From assembly GCA_027071355.1 (NCBI GenBank), contig JALSUJ010000337.1:1-64000 (forward strand): a stretch of DNA of 64,000 nucleotides. The letters are read 5' to 3'. The notes under the pieces were generated by a model. The model saw only the letters and a program-made list of their open reading frames with translations, was not told where the DNA came from and searched no databases. This DNA comes from Gammaproteobacteria bacterium (lineage in GTDB: Bacteria; Pseudomonadota; Gammaproteobacteria; GRL18). Made by a program: the position numbers and the translations under genes. This document shows, piece after piece, positions 41,220-50,233 of the stretch (the first letter of the stretch is position 1; every line of letters begins with the position of its first letter).

Positions 41220-41569
41220 AACACTTATTGATAATACTTTGTCTGTTAGTCATAACTTTAAGCAGTACCTGTGTCATGGCTCTGGACAGTACCCAAGAAG
41301 CTGTAATGAATAAAGCAATCTCCGGTAGTTCAGGAAGTTTAAGTATTAAAAGCACCAGTTCATCTACGGCAACTTATACCGGAGTAAAGGCTGTACGCCT
41401 TGGGATCACCCTGGTTATTGCTGCATTTTATTTTTTATTTGTGGCCTGGCTGGCCAAATCCCAATATGTTGCCTGGGCAGAGGGTGATATAAATGCAAAA
41501 GAAGGCTTTGGCTCGATTGTCATTGCCACATTAATGCTTCTGCTGATTGTTTTTATTTTAACCACGTAA
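41216..41569 (+). CDS. DUF3262/TIGR03758-like ICE membrane protein
   Basis: A 117-residue protein: signal-like N-terminus and two further membrane helices (about 60-80 and 95-115), with the conserved KSQYVAWAEGDI link. Small pilin-like or VirB3-like proteins of T4SS have this size. The family is specific to these ICEs. Confidence 0.8.
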   Translation: MKHLLIILCLLVITLSSTCVMALDSTQEAVMNKAISGSSGSLSIKSTSSSTATYTGVKAVRLGITLVIAAFYFLFVAWLAKSQYVAWAEGDINAKEGFGSIVIATLMLLLIVFILTT

Positions 41570-41607
41570 CTTAACTCAAAACTCAAAACCAAAAGAGGAA
41601 ATAAGCA

Positions 41608-41970
41608 ATGAAAATCCTAAAAGGACTTATGAAGAAAAAAATGACTGTGTTGATCACCGCTTTGGCTCTGCTGCCACTACAGGCGATGGCTGCAATGCCC
41701 ACGGCGGTGGACAGTGGTGGTTCTGGTGCTGCGACCAGTGGTGACTGGCTGGCTTTGCTAACGGGGTATCTGGATAAAGGAACCGATTTGATTGCCTGGG
41801 GTGTCGCCATTCTTGGTTTTATTGTTCTGTCTGTGGTGACATTAGGTAAATTTAATGAGGCCCGTAAGGGTAAGGCTGAATGGTCAGAAGTGGGCCTGAC
41901 TGCCGGGGTGGGTGTCGTGATCTTGCTGTTTATGGTCTTTCTGGCCACCGAAGCGACCAAAGTCATATAA
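41608..41970 (+). CDS. pilin-like DUF2976/TIGR03745 protein, copy 1
   Basis: A 120-residue protein with a long signal peptide (to MAAMPTAVD) and two membrane helices (about 60-80, 95-115), as in VirB2/TrbC-type pilins. It shares a nearly identical central block (GAATSGDWLALLTGYLDKG) with the next gene. Candidate conjugative pilin subunit. Confidence 0.82.
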   Translation: MKILKGLMKKKMTVLITALALLPLQAMAAMPTAVDSGGSGAATSGDWLALLTGYLDKGTDLIAWGVAILGFIVLSVVTLGKFNEARKGKAEWSEVGLTAGVGVVILLFMVFLATEATKVI

Positions 41971-41998
41971 ATCATTAAGCATGTCATTAAGCGTGAGT

Positions 41999-42022
41999 CA
42001 GCTTCCCTTTCGGGGGAAGCTG
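41999..42022 (+). promoter_or_regulatory. hairpin between the two pilin-like genes
   Basis: CAGCTTCCC and GGGGAAGCTG pair around TTTC. It is in mid-operon and without a T run, so mRNA processing or stability control is more likely than termination. Confidence 0.5.
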
Positions 42023-42050
42023 AATTAATGACTATAGCGGAGCATTCAAT

Positions 42051-42455
42051 ATGAATACTAAGCCCTATCAGATTAAAAAATTGACTATTTTGATGGCTAC
42101 TGTGGCAACACTCTGTCCATCAAAATGGTTAATGGCTGCAATGCCCACGGCGGTGGACAGTGGTGCATCTGGTGCAGCGACCAGTGGTGACTGGCTGGCT
42201 TTGCTAACGGGGTATCTGGATAAAGGGGTCGATCCCATAGCCTGGGGTATTGTGATCATGACGTTTATTGTGGTGGCGGTTGCAGTGCTGGCTAAATTTA
42301 ATGAGGCAAGACGTAATCCCAGACCTCCGGTGGGGATGTTTGGTATTCCCGGTACAAAAACGGAATATGCAGAGGTTTGGCTGACCGCTGTTGTTGGGGC
42401 GGTTATTTTATTATTTGTGATCTTTATTGTGACCCAGGCCACCGGGATCATTTAG
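42051..42455 (+). CDS. pilin-like DUF2976/TIGR03745 protein, copy 2
   Basis: A 134-residue paralogue of the preceding gene. The segment from AAMPTAVDSG to LDKG is almost identical, while the second half differs and carries an insert (PRPPVGMFGIPGTKTEYAE). Two pilin-like genes in tandem are not the usual state of this operon. Confidence 0.8.
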   Translation: MNTKPYQIKKLTILMATVATLCPSKWLMAAMPTAVDSGASGAATSGDWLALLTGYLDKGVDPIAWGIVIMTFIVVAVAVLAKFNEARRNPRPPVGMFGIPGTKTEYAEVWLTAVVGAVILLFVIFIVTQATGII

Positions 42456-42477
42456 GTTTAATGCATATCAGGAATTA

Positions 42478-42855
42478 ATGGTTATGGACGTGGGAACACA
42501 GACAGAAGAAGAGCGAACAGTCTATGAACGGATCAATAACGAACCGGTTATTTTTCGTGGATTGTCCAGCAGCGAATTAAAACTGGGACTGATAGTTAGC
42601 ATTATTGTGTTATTGCCTATTTGTACACTATTGGGTTACTGGATGGATCGGGTGCTGGTTGGGATCGGCAGTATTGGTATTTTTACCATGATTTCAATTA
42701 TGTATATGGGGACATTTTTTCAGCGGATCAAACGAGGCCGTCCGGATGGTTTTTATCAGCAGAGAATGGCCTTGTTGTTATCCCGACTGGGTTTAAAAAA
42801 ATTGAATGTAATGAAATACAGCGGACGCTGGAGTGTGGGTCGTACAACATACTGA
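42478..42855 (+). CDS. DUF3487/TIGR03750-like ICE protein
   Basis: A 125-residue protein with ERINNEPVIFRGLSSSEL at the start and two membrane helices (about 38-75), a TraL/VirB3-like layout. A second ATG lies six bases downstream; AGGA suits either. Confidence 0.82.
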   Translation: MVMDVGTQTEEERTVYERINNEPVIFRGLSSSELKLGLIVSIIVLLPICTLLGYWMDRVLVGIGSIGIFTMISIMYMGTFFQRIKRGRPDGFYQQRMALLLSRLGLKKLNVMKYSGRWSVGRTTY

Positions 42856-42874
42856 TCAACAGGGAGTAAAAAGA

Positions 42875-43522
42875 ATGTCATTTGCAAAAAATGCGCTGGA
42901 TAACGAGATTTTTAAAAAGAAAGTCTGGCGGGGGATCTCAATTTTTTTTGGTTTTCTACTGGTACTGGGGATGCTGGTTCACCAGTCACGACTGCACGAT
43001 ATTACTGTGCATATTCCACCGGAACTCAGCAATACGGTCGTACAAAAAGCCAATCATATCCCCAGACCCAATGTGTATTTATTTACTGCCAATATACTCC
43101 AGGCACTGAATAACTGGGACAAAAACGGGGAAGAAGATTTTAAGCGTAATATTGAAGCCTATAAATATTATCTGACTCCGGCATTTAAAGATCAGTTATT
43201 AAGCCTGTATGAGGCAAAGAAAAAGAAAGGGGAGTTGAGTGAGCGTGTCCGGGGTGTACAGGAAATATTTGGTCATCAATACAATGAAAGTCGAGTAAAG
43301 AAACTGGCGTTTAATGTCTGGCAAGTGGACATTGATTTGAATGTACGCGAATGGCTTCGGGGTATGAATGTGAAGAATTTTGATATGCAGTTTCCAATAC
43401 GGGTCGTGCGTTATGACATTAATCGTCAACTCAATCCCTGGGGAATGGCTCTGGATGGTTTTGTCAGAATGCCTCAGCGACTGAAATCAGATAAACAGGA
43501 TATTGCAGACAATCAGCATTAA
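42875..43522 (+). CDS. DUF2895/TIGR03746-like ICE protein (VirB8/TraE-like)
   Basis: A 215-residue bitopic protein with one membrane helix (about 17-33) and a periplasmic domain with HIPPELSN and PRPNVYLFTANILQALN. Layout equals the TraE/VirB8 scaffold. ATG 42875 follows AGGGAG. Confidence 0.82.
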   Translation: MSFAKNALDNEIFKKKVWRGISIFFGFLLVLGMLVHQSRLHDITVHIPPELSNTVVQKANHIPRPNVYLFTANILQALNNWDKNGEEDFKRNIEAYKYYLTPAFKDQLLSLYEAKKKKGELSERVRGVQEIFGHQYNESRVKKLAFNVWQVDIDLNVREWLRGMNVKNFDMQFPIRVVRYDINRQLNPWGMALDGFVRMPQRLKSDKQDIADNQH

Positions 43523-43557
43523 TTAAAGAAATTAAAGACAAGAAGGGATGCAGCATT

Positions 43558-43917
43558 ATGGGAAATATTTTATTAGTTGATACCACCGAGATGGTAACAG
43601 AAATTATTGGTGATCAACTCGAAGCACATTTGGGCGGTTATCAGGTGATCCGTTCGAATAACTATCAACAGGCTCAGCAATATCTGTCTGAATTCAAGAT
43701 TGACTATTTGATCACAGAGTATTATCTCGATGAGGGTGTTTACGGTACGGTACTGCTGGAAGCGTTTGATGGACCTGGCCTGTTGCTGTCATTTGATGAT
43801 ATTCAATACAAAGCGGAGGCAGTGGGGGCTGGATTTATACAGAAAAATCAGGGTTCTCTGAATCGTTTGATCCATGACTGGATCATCACTCAGCCTTGTA
43901 ATATGACGGTGCATTGA
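43558..43917 (+). CDS. degenerate CheY-like receiver protein inside the transfer operon
   Basis: A 119-residue single receiver-like domain. The N-terminal acidic site (ILLVDTTE) keeps one Asp. The phospho-acceptor position in IDYLITEYYLDEG has Glu instead of Asp. The late Lys (FIQKNQG) is kept. It therefore probably cannot be phosphorylated in the normal way; Glu may mimic the active state. A receiver is foreign to this T4SS operon. The similar intact receiver at 59.8 kb may be related. Confidence 0.65.
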   Translation: MGNILLVDTTEMVTEIIGDQLEAHLGGYQVIRSNNYQQAQQYLSEFKIDYLITEYYLDEGVYGTVLLEAFDGPGLLLSFDDIQYKAEAVGAGFIQKNQGSLNRLIHDWIITQPCNMTVH

Positions 43918-43947
43918 ATCAGATGAAATGGATATCTGATTCAATGC
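43911..43947. repeat. palindromic repeat, copy 3, with 14-base arms
   Basis: GCATTGAATCAGAT and ATCTGATTCAATGC pair perfectly around GAAATGGAT, overlapping the receiver gene stop. The core equals the copies at 34.18 and 34.29 kb. A second hairpin (CCACC/GGTGG, 43991-44009) follows before the next gene. Terminator, processing site or operator are possible. Confidence 0.65.
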
Positions 43948-44034
43948 AGACTTTTTTATAGGACTTCGATAGACTTTTAGAGCATTAAAACCACCGGTTA
44001 AACAGGTGGCCGATTGAGCAAAAGGAGAATAAAC

Positions 44035-44946
44035 GTGTTAGTGACAGGGAAGTGGTTCAAAACTTCATTCATCACTCTGACTATGGCGACTGCTGCAGCA
44101 ATCGCTACGGCCAGTTCAGCTGATCCTGTGGGTCCTGTGGATCCTGTAATAGTACAGAGTGATCAACCCATTGAGCAAACGGCGTTTGAACGGATATTCT
44201 GGAATAAAACCCCCATACCGGTAACACTTACAACCAACAAAGAACGATTGATCCATTTTCCGGACATGGTAAGAGTTAAACCACCAGAAGGGATCACGGC
44301 TGATCAATTAAAAATCACAGTGATTGATAACGTGGCATATCTTAAAGCCAGTAAGGACTTTAAGACCTCACGGATGCGGGTTCAGGCATTTAATCACAGC
44401 CTGGGCAGCTTTGATGGCGGTAAAGTGTATTTGATCGATCTCTCGGCAACCAGACACGGCGGTACAGAGCCGGTTCAGATCATAGACAAATCGTATAAAA
44501 AAACGATTAACACCCCCTCGATACCATCGGCATCACAGACAGTCAGCTCTCCAACAAATGCAGTAACACCACCAGTCGCTGTTAATATGGTGGATCTGGT
44601 GCGTTTTGCCTCACAACAGCTGTACGCTCCAGAGCGTCTGGCACAAAAAAATCCCAATATATTTCGGACCCCTCTTAGAGTTAAAAAACTACCTCTGTTT
44701 TATCGAGGAGGCGAGTTGGACGCGACCCCCCTGGTTTCCTGGAAAGGAGGAGGGTTGTATGTGACTGCTGTAAAAATTCAAAATAAGACCAACATTCCAC
44801 TGGTATTAGATCCGCGAAAGTTTCGGGGGCAATGGCGTTCGAGAACCTTGCAGCATACGGTATTAGGTCAATATCAGACAGTCACAGACACCACAACGGT
44901 TTATCTGGTATCGGACAGACCGTTTCATGAATCGCTCTGGTTTTAA
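44035..44946 (+). CDS. TIGR03749-like ICE transfer protein (TraK/VirB9-like)
   Basis: A 303-residue exported protein starting at GTG 44035, seven bases after AAAGGAG. IPVTLTTNKERLIHFPDMVR near the mature N-terminus and the C-terminal LPLFYRGG, NKTNIPLVLDPRKFRGQW blocks fit the family, a counterpart of TraK in the outer-membrane core complex. An upstream in-frame TTG has no ribosome site. Confidence 0.82.
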   Translation: MLVTGKWFKTSFITLTMATAAAIATASSADPVGPVDPVIVQSDQPIEQTAFERIFWNKTPIPVTLTTNKERLIHFPDMVRVKPPEGITADQLKITVIDNVAYLKASKDFKTSRMRVQAFNHSLGSFDGGKVYLIDLSATRHGGTEPVQIIDKSYKKTINTPSIPSASQTVSSPTNAVTPPVAVNMVDLVRFASQQLYAPERLAQKNPNIFRTPLRVKKLPLFYRGGELDATPLVSWKGGGLYVTAVKIQNKTNIPLVLDPRKFRGQWRSRTLQHTVLGQYQTVTDTTTVYLVSDRPFHESLWF

Positions 44947-44977
44947 GTGAAACAGGTATTACAAAGGAATTGATTTT

Positions 44978-46402
44978 ATGGCTGATACACGAACAAATCC
45001 CGTTTTAAAGTGGGTGGCTCTGGGAGTGATTGTTTTAGGCGGTGTGCTGCTGTTTAAAGGCAGCAATCATAATGACGATGAAACGGCTCAGACATCGAAA
45101 AGTAAACTGGATCAGGATGAAGCCTTGCAGCGTGAACTCGCGGCAATGAATATAGATGCGGATTCTCCAACGGAAACCATTCGTACTCTGATCGCTCATG
45201 TGAAATCACAGGAACAACAAACCAGAAAAGTTGTTCAGTTAAACGAAGAGTTACGTCAGGAAAATCAGGCGACGGATAAAAAAGTAGAGAATGAGGTAAA
45301 AGTTAAAGTCCACAAGATGCAGCAGGAAATGGAAACTAAAAACAGTCATCTGTTACAGGGTGTCACGGGTCGAATGAATGAACTGGCGGGTATGTTAAAA
45401 AACCAGACCGCTCAGGCGGTGGGTGTGGGCCTGGAAAATAAAGGGGATATACCGGTGGGCCTGGGTTTTGATGGTTTTTCCAATACTGATCAGGGATGGG
45501 TTTTACCGCTGGATCTGCCTGAAGCGGATGAACAGGGTGTTATCCATTTGCCGGATGTCTCTCACGATAATGAACAGGATCTGTTCAGCGATTTGGACAA
45601 TCCGGTTAAACAGGCGGTATCTGAAGTGAAAAAAATTGCCTGGTACACGGTTCCGGAAAATGCCACTTTAATGGGGGCTACTTCCATGACCGGCATGATT
45701 GGACGCATACCGGTTAATGGTCAGGTGACAGCGCCTTATCCCTTTAAAATCATTGTCAGTAGTTACAACCTGGCGACCAATGGCCATCATATTCCGGGCC
45801 TGGATGGAATGATCTTTTCCGGGATCGCCACAGGTGATTTAATGCTCAGTTGCATATCAGCCAAATTATACAGCGTAACCTATACCTTTGATGACGGAAC
45901 GATACTGACACAAAGAGAAGATGGAAACAGCACCGGTGGTGGAGGAAAGGGAGGAGGTGGACAGGGTGCCGCGGTACAAAGACGAGGACTGGGCTGGCTG
46001 TCCGATGAGTGGGGTAATCCCTGTATTAAAGGAGAGTTGATCACGAATGCGCCCACCTTTCTGGCTAGTATGTTTGGTTTAAGTGCCGCAGAAGGCTATG
46101 CCCGGGCGGTAGCGGATAATGAAACCACCAGTGTGGTGACCAGTTCCGGATCTGTGGTGGATTCAACAACCGGCAGTGCCACCAAACGAGCTGGAGGTGA
46201 AGCGGTAGCGGATGGCGTGGCGGGTATTAAACAATGGATGGTTGCCCGGCAACAGGATTCATTTGATGCCATTTTTGTGCCCTCAGGAACCAAAGTAGCC
46301 GTACACATCGACACACAACTAGAAATTGATTATGACCCCAGGGGAAGGAAATTAGCGTATGAACATCAAAATCAACCCGGTTATACCCGTCAGCTTGATT
46401 AG
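44978..46402 (+). CDS. traB: TIGR03752-like ICE protein (TraB/VirB10-like)
   Basis: A 474-residue protein: one membrane helix (about 9-25), coiled coil (55-145), then a VirB10-like beta domain (YTVPENATLMGATSMTGMIG, then GLDGMIFSGIATGDLMLSCI). A Gly-rich linker (about 320-330) is encoded near 45940. It would span the envelope and sense ATP use. Confidence 0.85.
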   Translation: MADTRTNPVLKWVALGVIVLGGVLLFKGSNHNDDETAQTSKSKLDQDEALQRELAAMNIDADSPTETIRTLIAHVKSQEQQTRKVVQLNEELRQENQATDKKVENEVKVKVHKMQQEMETKNSHLLQGVTGRMNELAGMLKNQTAQAVGVGLENKGDIPVGLGFDGFSNTDQGWVLPLDLPEADEQGVIHLPDVSHDNEQDLFSDLDNPVKQAVSEVKKIAWYTVPENATLMGATSMTGMIGRIPVNGQVTAPYPFKIIVSSYNLATNGHHIPGLDGMIFSGIATGDLMLSCISAKLYSVTYTFDDGTILTQREDGNSTGGGGKGGGGQGAAVQRRGLGWLSDEWGNPCIKGELITNAPTFLASMFGLSAAEGYARAVADNETTSVVTSSGSVVDSTTGSATKRAGGEAVADGVAGIKQWMVARQQDSFDAIFVPSGTKVAVHIDTQLEIDYDPRGRKLAYEHQNQPGYTRQLD

Positions 46403-46778
46403 TCTGACTCTGTTTATGACAGCCGGTTGTTCATCTGTGACTACAGCCGAACTACCAACGGATGGACCAAAAATGCAGGAAGTGTATGAAAATCACGCCA
46501 GTGAGTCAGGTACACAGGCGATTGATCAATCAAGGCAGGCACTGGGCACTCATCAGGGGCGTTCTATTCACAATGGGGATACTGATCTACAGGGTTATAC
46601 CCGAACGGCCCATACGGAGATAGATGAATTATTCCCCCGCTTGCCCAATCCTACGTTGATCATGTATGTGGATCCGCATTTAACGGATGCGGGAAATCCG
46701 GTGCCGGGTTATTCAACCGCTTTTACCCTGTATAAGACAGAGCAATATGCCTTACCGGGTGAGGCACCCATACACTAA
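46359..46778 (+). CDS. TIGR03751-like ICE lipoprotein (VirB7/TraV-like)
   Basis: A 139-residue lipoprotein with lipobox MTAGC (Cys about 24) and the conserved FPRLPNPTLIMYVDPHL block. It starts inside the end of the TraB-like gene (44-base overlap) and probably completes the outer-membrane core. Confidence 0.85.
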   Translation: MNIKINPVIPVSLISLTLFMTAGCSSVTTAELPTDGPKMQEVYENHASESGTQAIDQSRQALGTHQGRSIHNGDTDLQGYTRTAHTEIDELFPRLPNPTLIMYVDPHLTDAGNPVPGYSTAFTLYKTEQYALPGEAPIH

Positions 46779-46853
46779 AGGGTGTGCTCAATAAAATAAG
46801 CCAGTCATTTGATCTTAATGATTTTGATAAGGAACTCAACAGGAAAATAAGGG

Positions 46854-49691
46854 ATGAACACAGAAGCAAAAACAGCAGAATCAATGGTATCGATCGTAAC
46901 GACGGTCAATAAGGCCGTTAAAAACTTCTTTGGCATTGAAACTGAGGTACAACCACAAGCCCGGTTTAATCGGAGAAAAACGGATAAACCTCTTACTGTG
47001 GCTCAGGTGAAAGAGAAATATAAATTGCCCCGTTCTTTTACTGACAGGCTGCCCTGGGTGGAATATCTGTCTGAGTCCCGTTGCTTCTTGCTGGATGACT
47101 ATAAAAGTGTGGGTGCGGTTTATGACATTAAGCCCACGGCTTGTGAGGGACGGCCAGAGCATTTTTTAAAGATCTTGCAGGAAAATATTAAAAATATGCT
47201 CTGTAGTATTCCAGAGCGTGATCATAATCCCTGGACGATGCAGATTTATGTGCAGGATGATGACAGTTTATTACAAACTTATGAACATCTGGAACAATCT
47301 ATCCCTGAGTCGATCCGCAATACAGAATTCACACAGCAGTGGTTAAAGATCCAGAAACAGCACCTGGATGATATTTCTCATACCTCCTCATTATTTTATG
47401 ACGATCTCGTGACCGATAACGACTGGAGTGGAAAAACTCATCGGGTGCGCCTGGTGTTTTATCGCCGTCAGGGAAAAAATGAAAAATTACGCCGGGGATT
47501 AACCCCGGAAATTGAACTCAATAACACCCTGAAAAAAGTAGAAGCCATGCTTAAATCAGCAGGCGTACAGGCAAAACGTTCAGGCGGTAAAGATTTCTTT
47601 TACTGGATGCTGCGCTGGTTTAATCCCAGACCACCAATCACCAAAGGAGATCCGGACCAATTTGAACAACTGGTGAAATATCATGATGAGGATTTACCTG
47701 CATTTCATGATTTTGCGGAAGGTTTGTTATTTTCCATGCCTCGCTCAGATGATGAGCAGCAGTGCTGGTATTTTGATGATATTGCTCATCGTATTGTTAC
47801 GGTAGAACGGTTAAAACGGGTACCGGTGGCCGGTCATGTGACGGCAGAGCGTCAGCAAAATGAATTTAACTTTGCTTTTATGGACAGAATGCCCACCGGA
47901 ACCGCCTATTGCATGACCATTATTTTCAGGCCGCAGGATATCATCGCTAATCATTTAAGCGGCATTATCAATGCCTCGGTAGGCAGTGAGGACAATTCCA
48001 TTCTGGCAGCAGAGGAAGCGGCTCATGCAAAACGTCAAATTGCGCTGAAAAACAATTTTTATCCCGTTAATCTGTCTTTTTATATTAAAGCTGATAACGC
48101 ACAGGCACTGGATGAACTGACTTATGAACTGGATTCTTTATTGATCAGTAATGATCTGCAGCCCATTGACCTGAATAGCGATTTATTGACGATTGACAGT
48201 TATTTACGCAACTTGCCCATGGCCTATGAAGTTGAGTTTGATGATTTTTCAAGACGCTCACGCTTAATGCACTCTTTGGATATTGCGGCATTAAGCCCAT
48301 TTTTTGGCCGTTCAACGGGTACTGGGTCAACGGGTTTAAATGAATTTAACCGGGGTGGAGAGGCATTATTTATCGATCCATTTCGGGATAGAAAACAGAA
48401 CGCCCATCTTTTAACCCTCGGACCGACCGGAGCCGGTAAAAGTGCTTATCTGGTTAAAATCATCCGTGCGATGTTTGCTATTCACCGTCCCCGGATCTTT
48501 ATTGTTGAATCCGGTAACAGTTTTGGTTTGCTGGCGGAGGACTTTAAACATCTGGGAGTCAGTGTTAATCAGTTGAGTCTGAAACCGGGTACTAAAATTT
48601 CGATTCCCCCGTTCCGCGATGCAATCAGGTTGCTCAAGACCATTACTCGAAAACAGGTGGTTGAACTGGATGATGAGGATGATCAGGACCCAGCCCAAAA
48701 AACAGGACAGGACCAGGGAGCGGAAACACGGGATCAACTGGGTGAAATGGAAATTGCTGCCAAGATCATGATCACGGGCGGGGATGAAAAAGAACGTTTC
48801 AGTAAATCAGATCGACTCATCGTGCGTCAGGGAATATACCGGGCGGCAGAGCAGGTCGCCAGTGAAGGGCGCAGCCAGACCATGATCACTGATGTGGTTA
48901 ATGGGATCCGTGCCGTTTCTCATGAAGAGTTGACCCAAAAGAACAATCGTAATAAAGGAGAAAGAGCATCGGAACTGGCTGATGCTATGGAACTGTTCTG
49001 TGACGGCTTTACGGGAGAATTGTTTAATCAGGAAGGCGACTACTGGCCGGAGGTGGATGTTACCGTGCTGGACCTGGCATATCTGACCAAGGAAGGTTAT
49101 GAGACCGAACTGGCAGTTGCCTATACCGGTTTGATGAATGCCATTAATAATATTATTGAGAAATACGAATACGATCCCCGGCCTACCATTGTATTGACTG
49201 ATGAAGGGCACGTTATTACTAAAAACCCGTTGCTGGCACCGTATGTTGTAAAAATCACAAAAATGTGGAGAAAATTGGGGGCCTGGTACTGGATTGCGAC
49301 TCAGAACATGAAGGATTTTCCCAATGCAGCAGAAACCATGCTCAATATGATCGAATGGTGGGTGTGCCTGGCCATGCCAACGGATGAAATTGAGCAGATC
49401 GCCCGATTTAAAACACTCAACAAAGAGCAAAAAATGATGATGTTATCGGCTCAGAAATCGCCGCCCAAATTTACTGAGGGCGTGATCATGAGTAAGGATC
49501 ATAATATTTTATTTCGCAATGTGCCGCCTGCTATTGATTTAGCGCTGGCCATGACTGAAAAAGATGAAAAATCTGAACGCTATGAATTAATGCGTCAACA
49601 TAACCTGGATACGGAGCTGGATGCGGCGTATATGAAAGCTGAATTGATCCGTGATCAGCGATTACAACGAAGTGAAAGGGAGTTGCAATGA
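46854..49691 (+). CDS. traC: VirB4/TraC-type conjugation ATPase (TIGR03744-like)
   Basis: A 945-residue ATPase that powers pilus assembly and DNA transfer. The N-terminal TraC_F-like domain (to about 500) precedes Walker A LGPTGAGKSAYL near residue 525; Walker B-like TIVLTDEGHV lies near residue 780. An acidic insert (ELDDEDDQDPAQK) follows the Walker A region. It ends in ATGA overlap with the next gene. Confidence 0.92.
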   Translation: MNTEAKTAESMVSIVTTVNKAVKNFFGIETEVQPQARFNRRKTDKPLTVAQVKEKYKLPRSFTDRLPWVEYLSESRCFLLDDYKSVGAVYDIKPTACEGRPEHFLKILQENIKNMLCSIPERDHNPWTMQIYVQDDDSLLQTYEHLEQSIPESIRNTEFTQQWLKIQKQHLDDISHTSSLFYDDLVTDNDWSGKTHRVRLVFYRRQGKNEKLRRGLTPEIELNNTLKKVEAMLKSAGVQAKRSGGKDFFYWMLRWFNPRPPITKGDPDQFEQLVKYHDEDLPAFHDFAEGLLFSMPRSDDEQQCWYFDDIAHRIVTVERLKRVPVAGHVTAERQQNEFNFAFMDRMPTGTAYCMTIIFRPQDIIANHLSGIINASVGSEDNSILAAEEAAHAKRQIALKNNFYPVNLSFYIKADNAQALDELTYELDSLLISNDLQPIDLNSDLLTIDSYLRNLPMAYEVEFDDFSRRSRLMHSLDIAALSPFFGRSTGTGSTGLNEFNRGGEALFIDPFRDRKQNAHLLTLGPTGAGKSAYLVKIIRAMFAIHRPRIFIVESGNSFGLLAEDFKHLGVSVNQLSLKPGTKISIPPFRDAIRLLKTITRKQVVELDDEDDQDPAQKTGQDQGAETRDQLGEMEIAAKIMITGGDEKERFSKSDRLIVRQGIYRAAEQVASEGRSQTMITDVVNGIRAVSHEELTQKNNRNKGERASELADAMELFCDGFTGELFNQEGDYWPEVDVTVLDLAYLTKEGYETELAVAYTGLMNAINNIIEKYEYDPRPTIVLTDEGHVITKNPLLAPYVVKITKMWRKLGAWYWIATQNMKDFPNAAETMLNMIEWWVCLAMPTDEIEQIARFKTLNKEQKMMMLSAQKSPPKFTEGVIMSKDHNILFRNVPPAIDLALAMTEKDEKSERYELMRQHNLDTELDAAYMKAELIRDQRLQRSERELQ

Positions 49692-50233
49692 AACACCTGT
49701 TGTATCGTTTATTGACAAGAGAACAAATCTTGACAAGAAAACAAAGAGAACAAAAAGGACAATGGTGTCTGCATTTTATGATCATTACAGGGCCGCTGCT
49801 GATTTACAGTCTGTTGTTCTGGAGTGTGATGGCTCATGCCCAGTCTATGAATGTGTCATTATTGCCTGATCAAATATGGGTTTTTTATAACCAGAAAAAT
49901 CCGGTTGATTATACTCAGTTGCAACAGGCTCATCCGGTGCATCATTATGATCTGGATCAGGTCGATATTATTGAACAGCAGTTCAGTATGGGCTTATCCG
50001 CATCACCTGAGCAGGCAAGAGAGCGGGCACTGGAGCGTATCAGGAATTTACGGCCCACCCAGATTGAACAATTAAAACAGGCTTATACCGGCATTGTGAC
50101 GGCCTGGCAAATGCAGATCAAACGCTTACCGGCCATCGTTTTTGATTATGATGGGCGGCAATATGTAATTTATGGACAGCAAGATGGCCAAAGGGCCTTA
50201 CAGGAGTTTCAGCAATGGCAAAAAAATCATTAA
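49688..50233 (+). CDS. TIGR03757/DUF1525-like ICE protein
   Basis: A 181-residue protein with a long basic N-terminus before the membrane segment (about 31-52) and the family core IWVFYNQKNPVDYTQLQ, YDLDQVDIIEQQFS and LPAIVFDYDGRQYVIYG. The core is thioredoxin-like (TraW/TrbC-like). The N-terminal extension holds a small TREQILTRK repeat. Confidence 0.82.
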   Translation: MKHLLYRLLTREQILTRKQREQKGQWCLHFMIITGPLLIYSLLFWSVMAHAQSMNVSLLPDQIWVFYNQKNPVDYTQLQQAHPVHHYDLDQVDIIEQQFSMGLSASPEQARERALERIRNLRPTQIEQLKQAYTGIVTAWQMQIKRLPAIVFDYDGRQYVIYGQQDGQRALQEFQQWQKNH

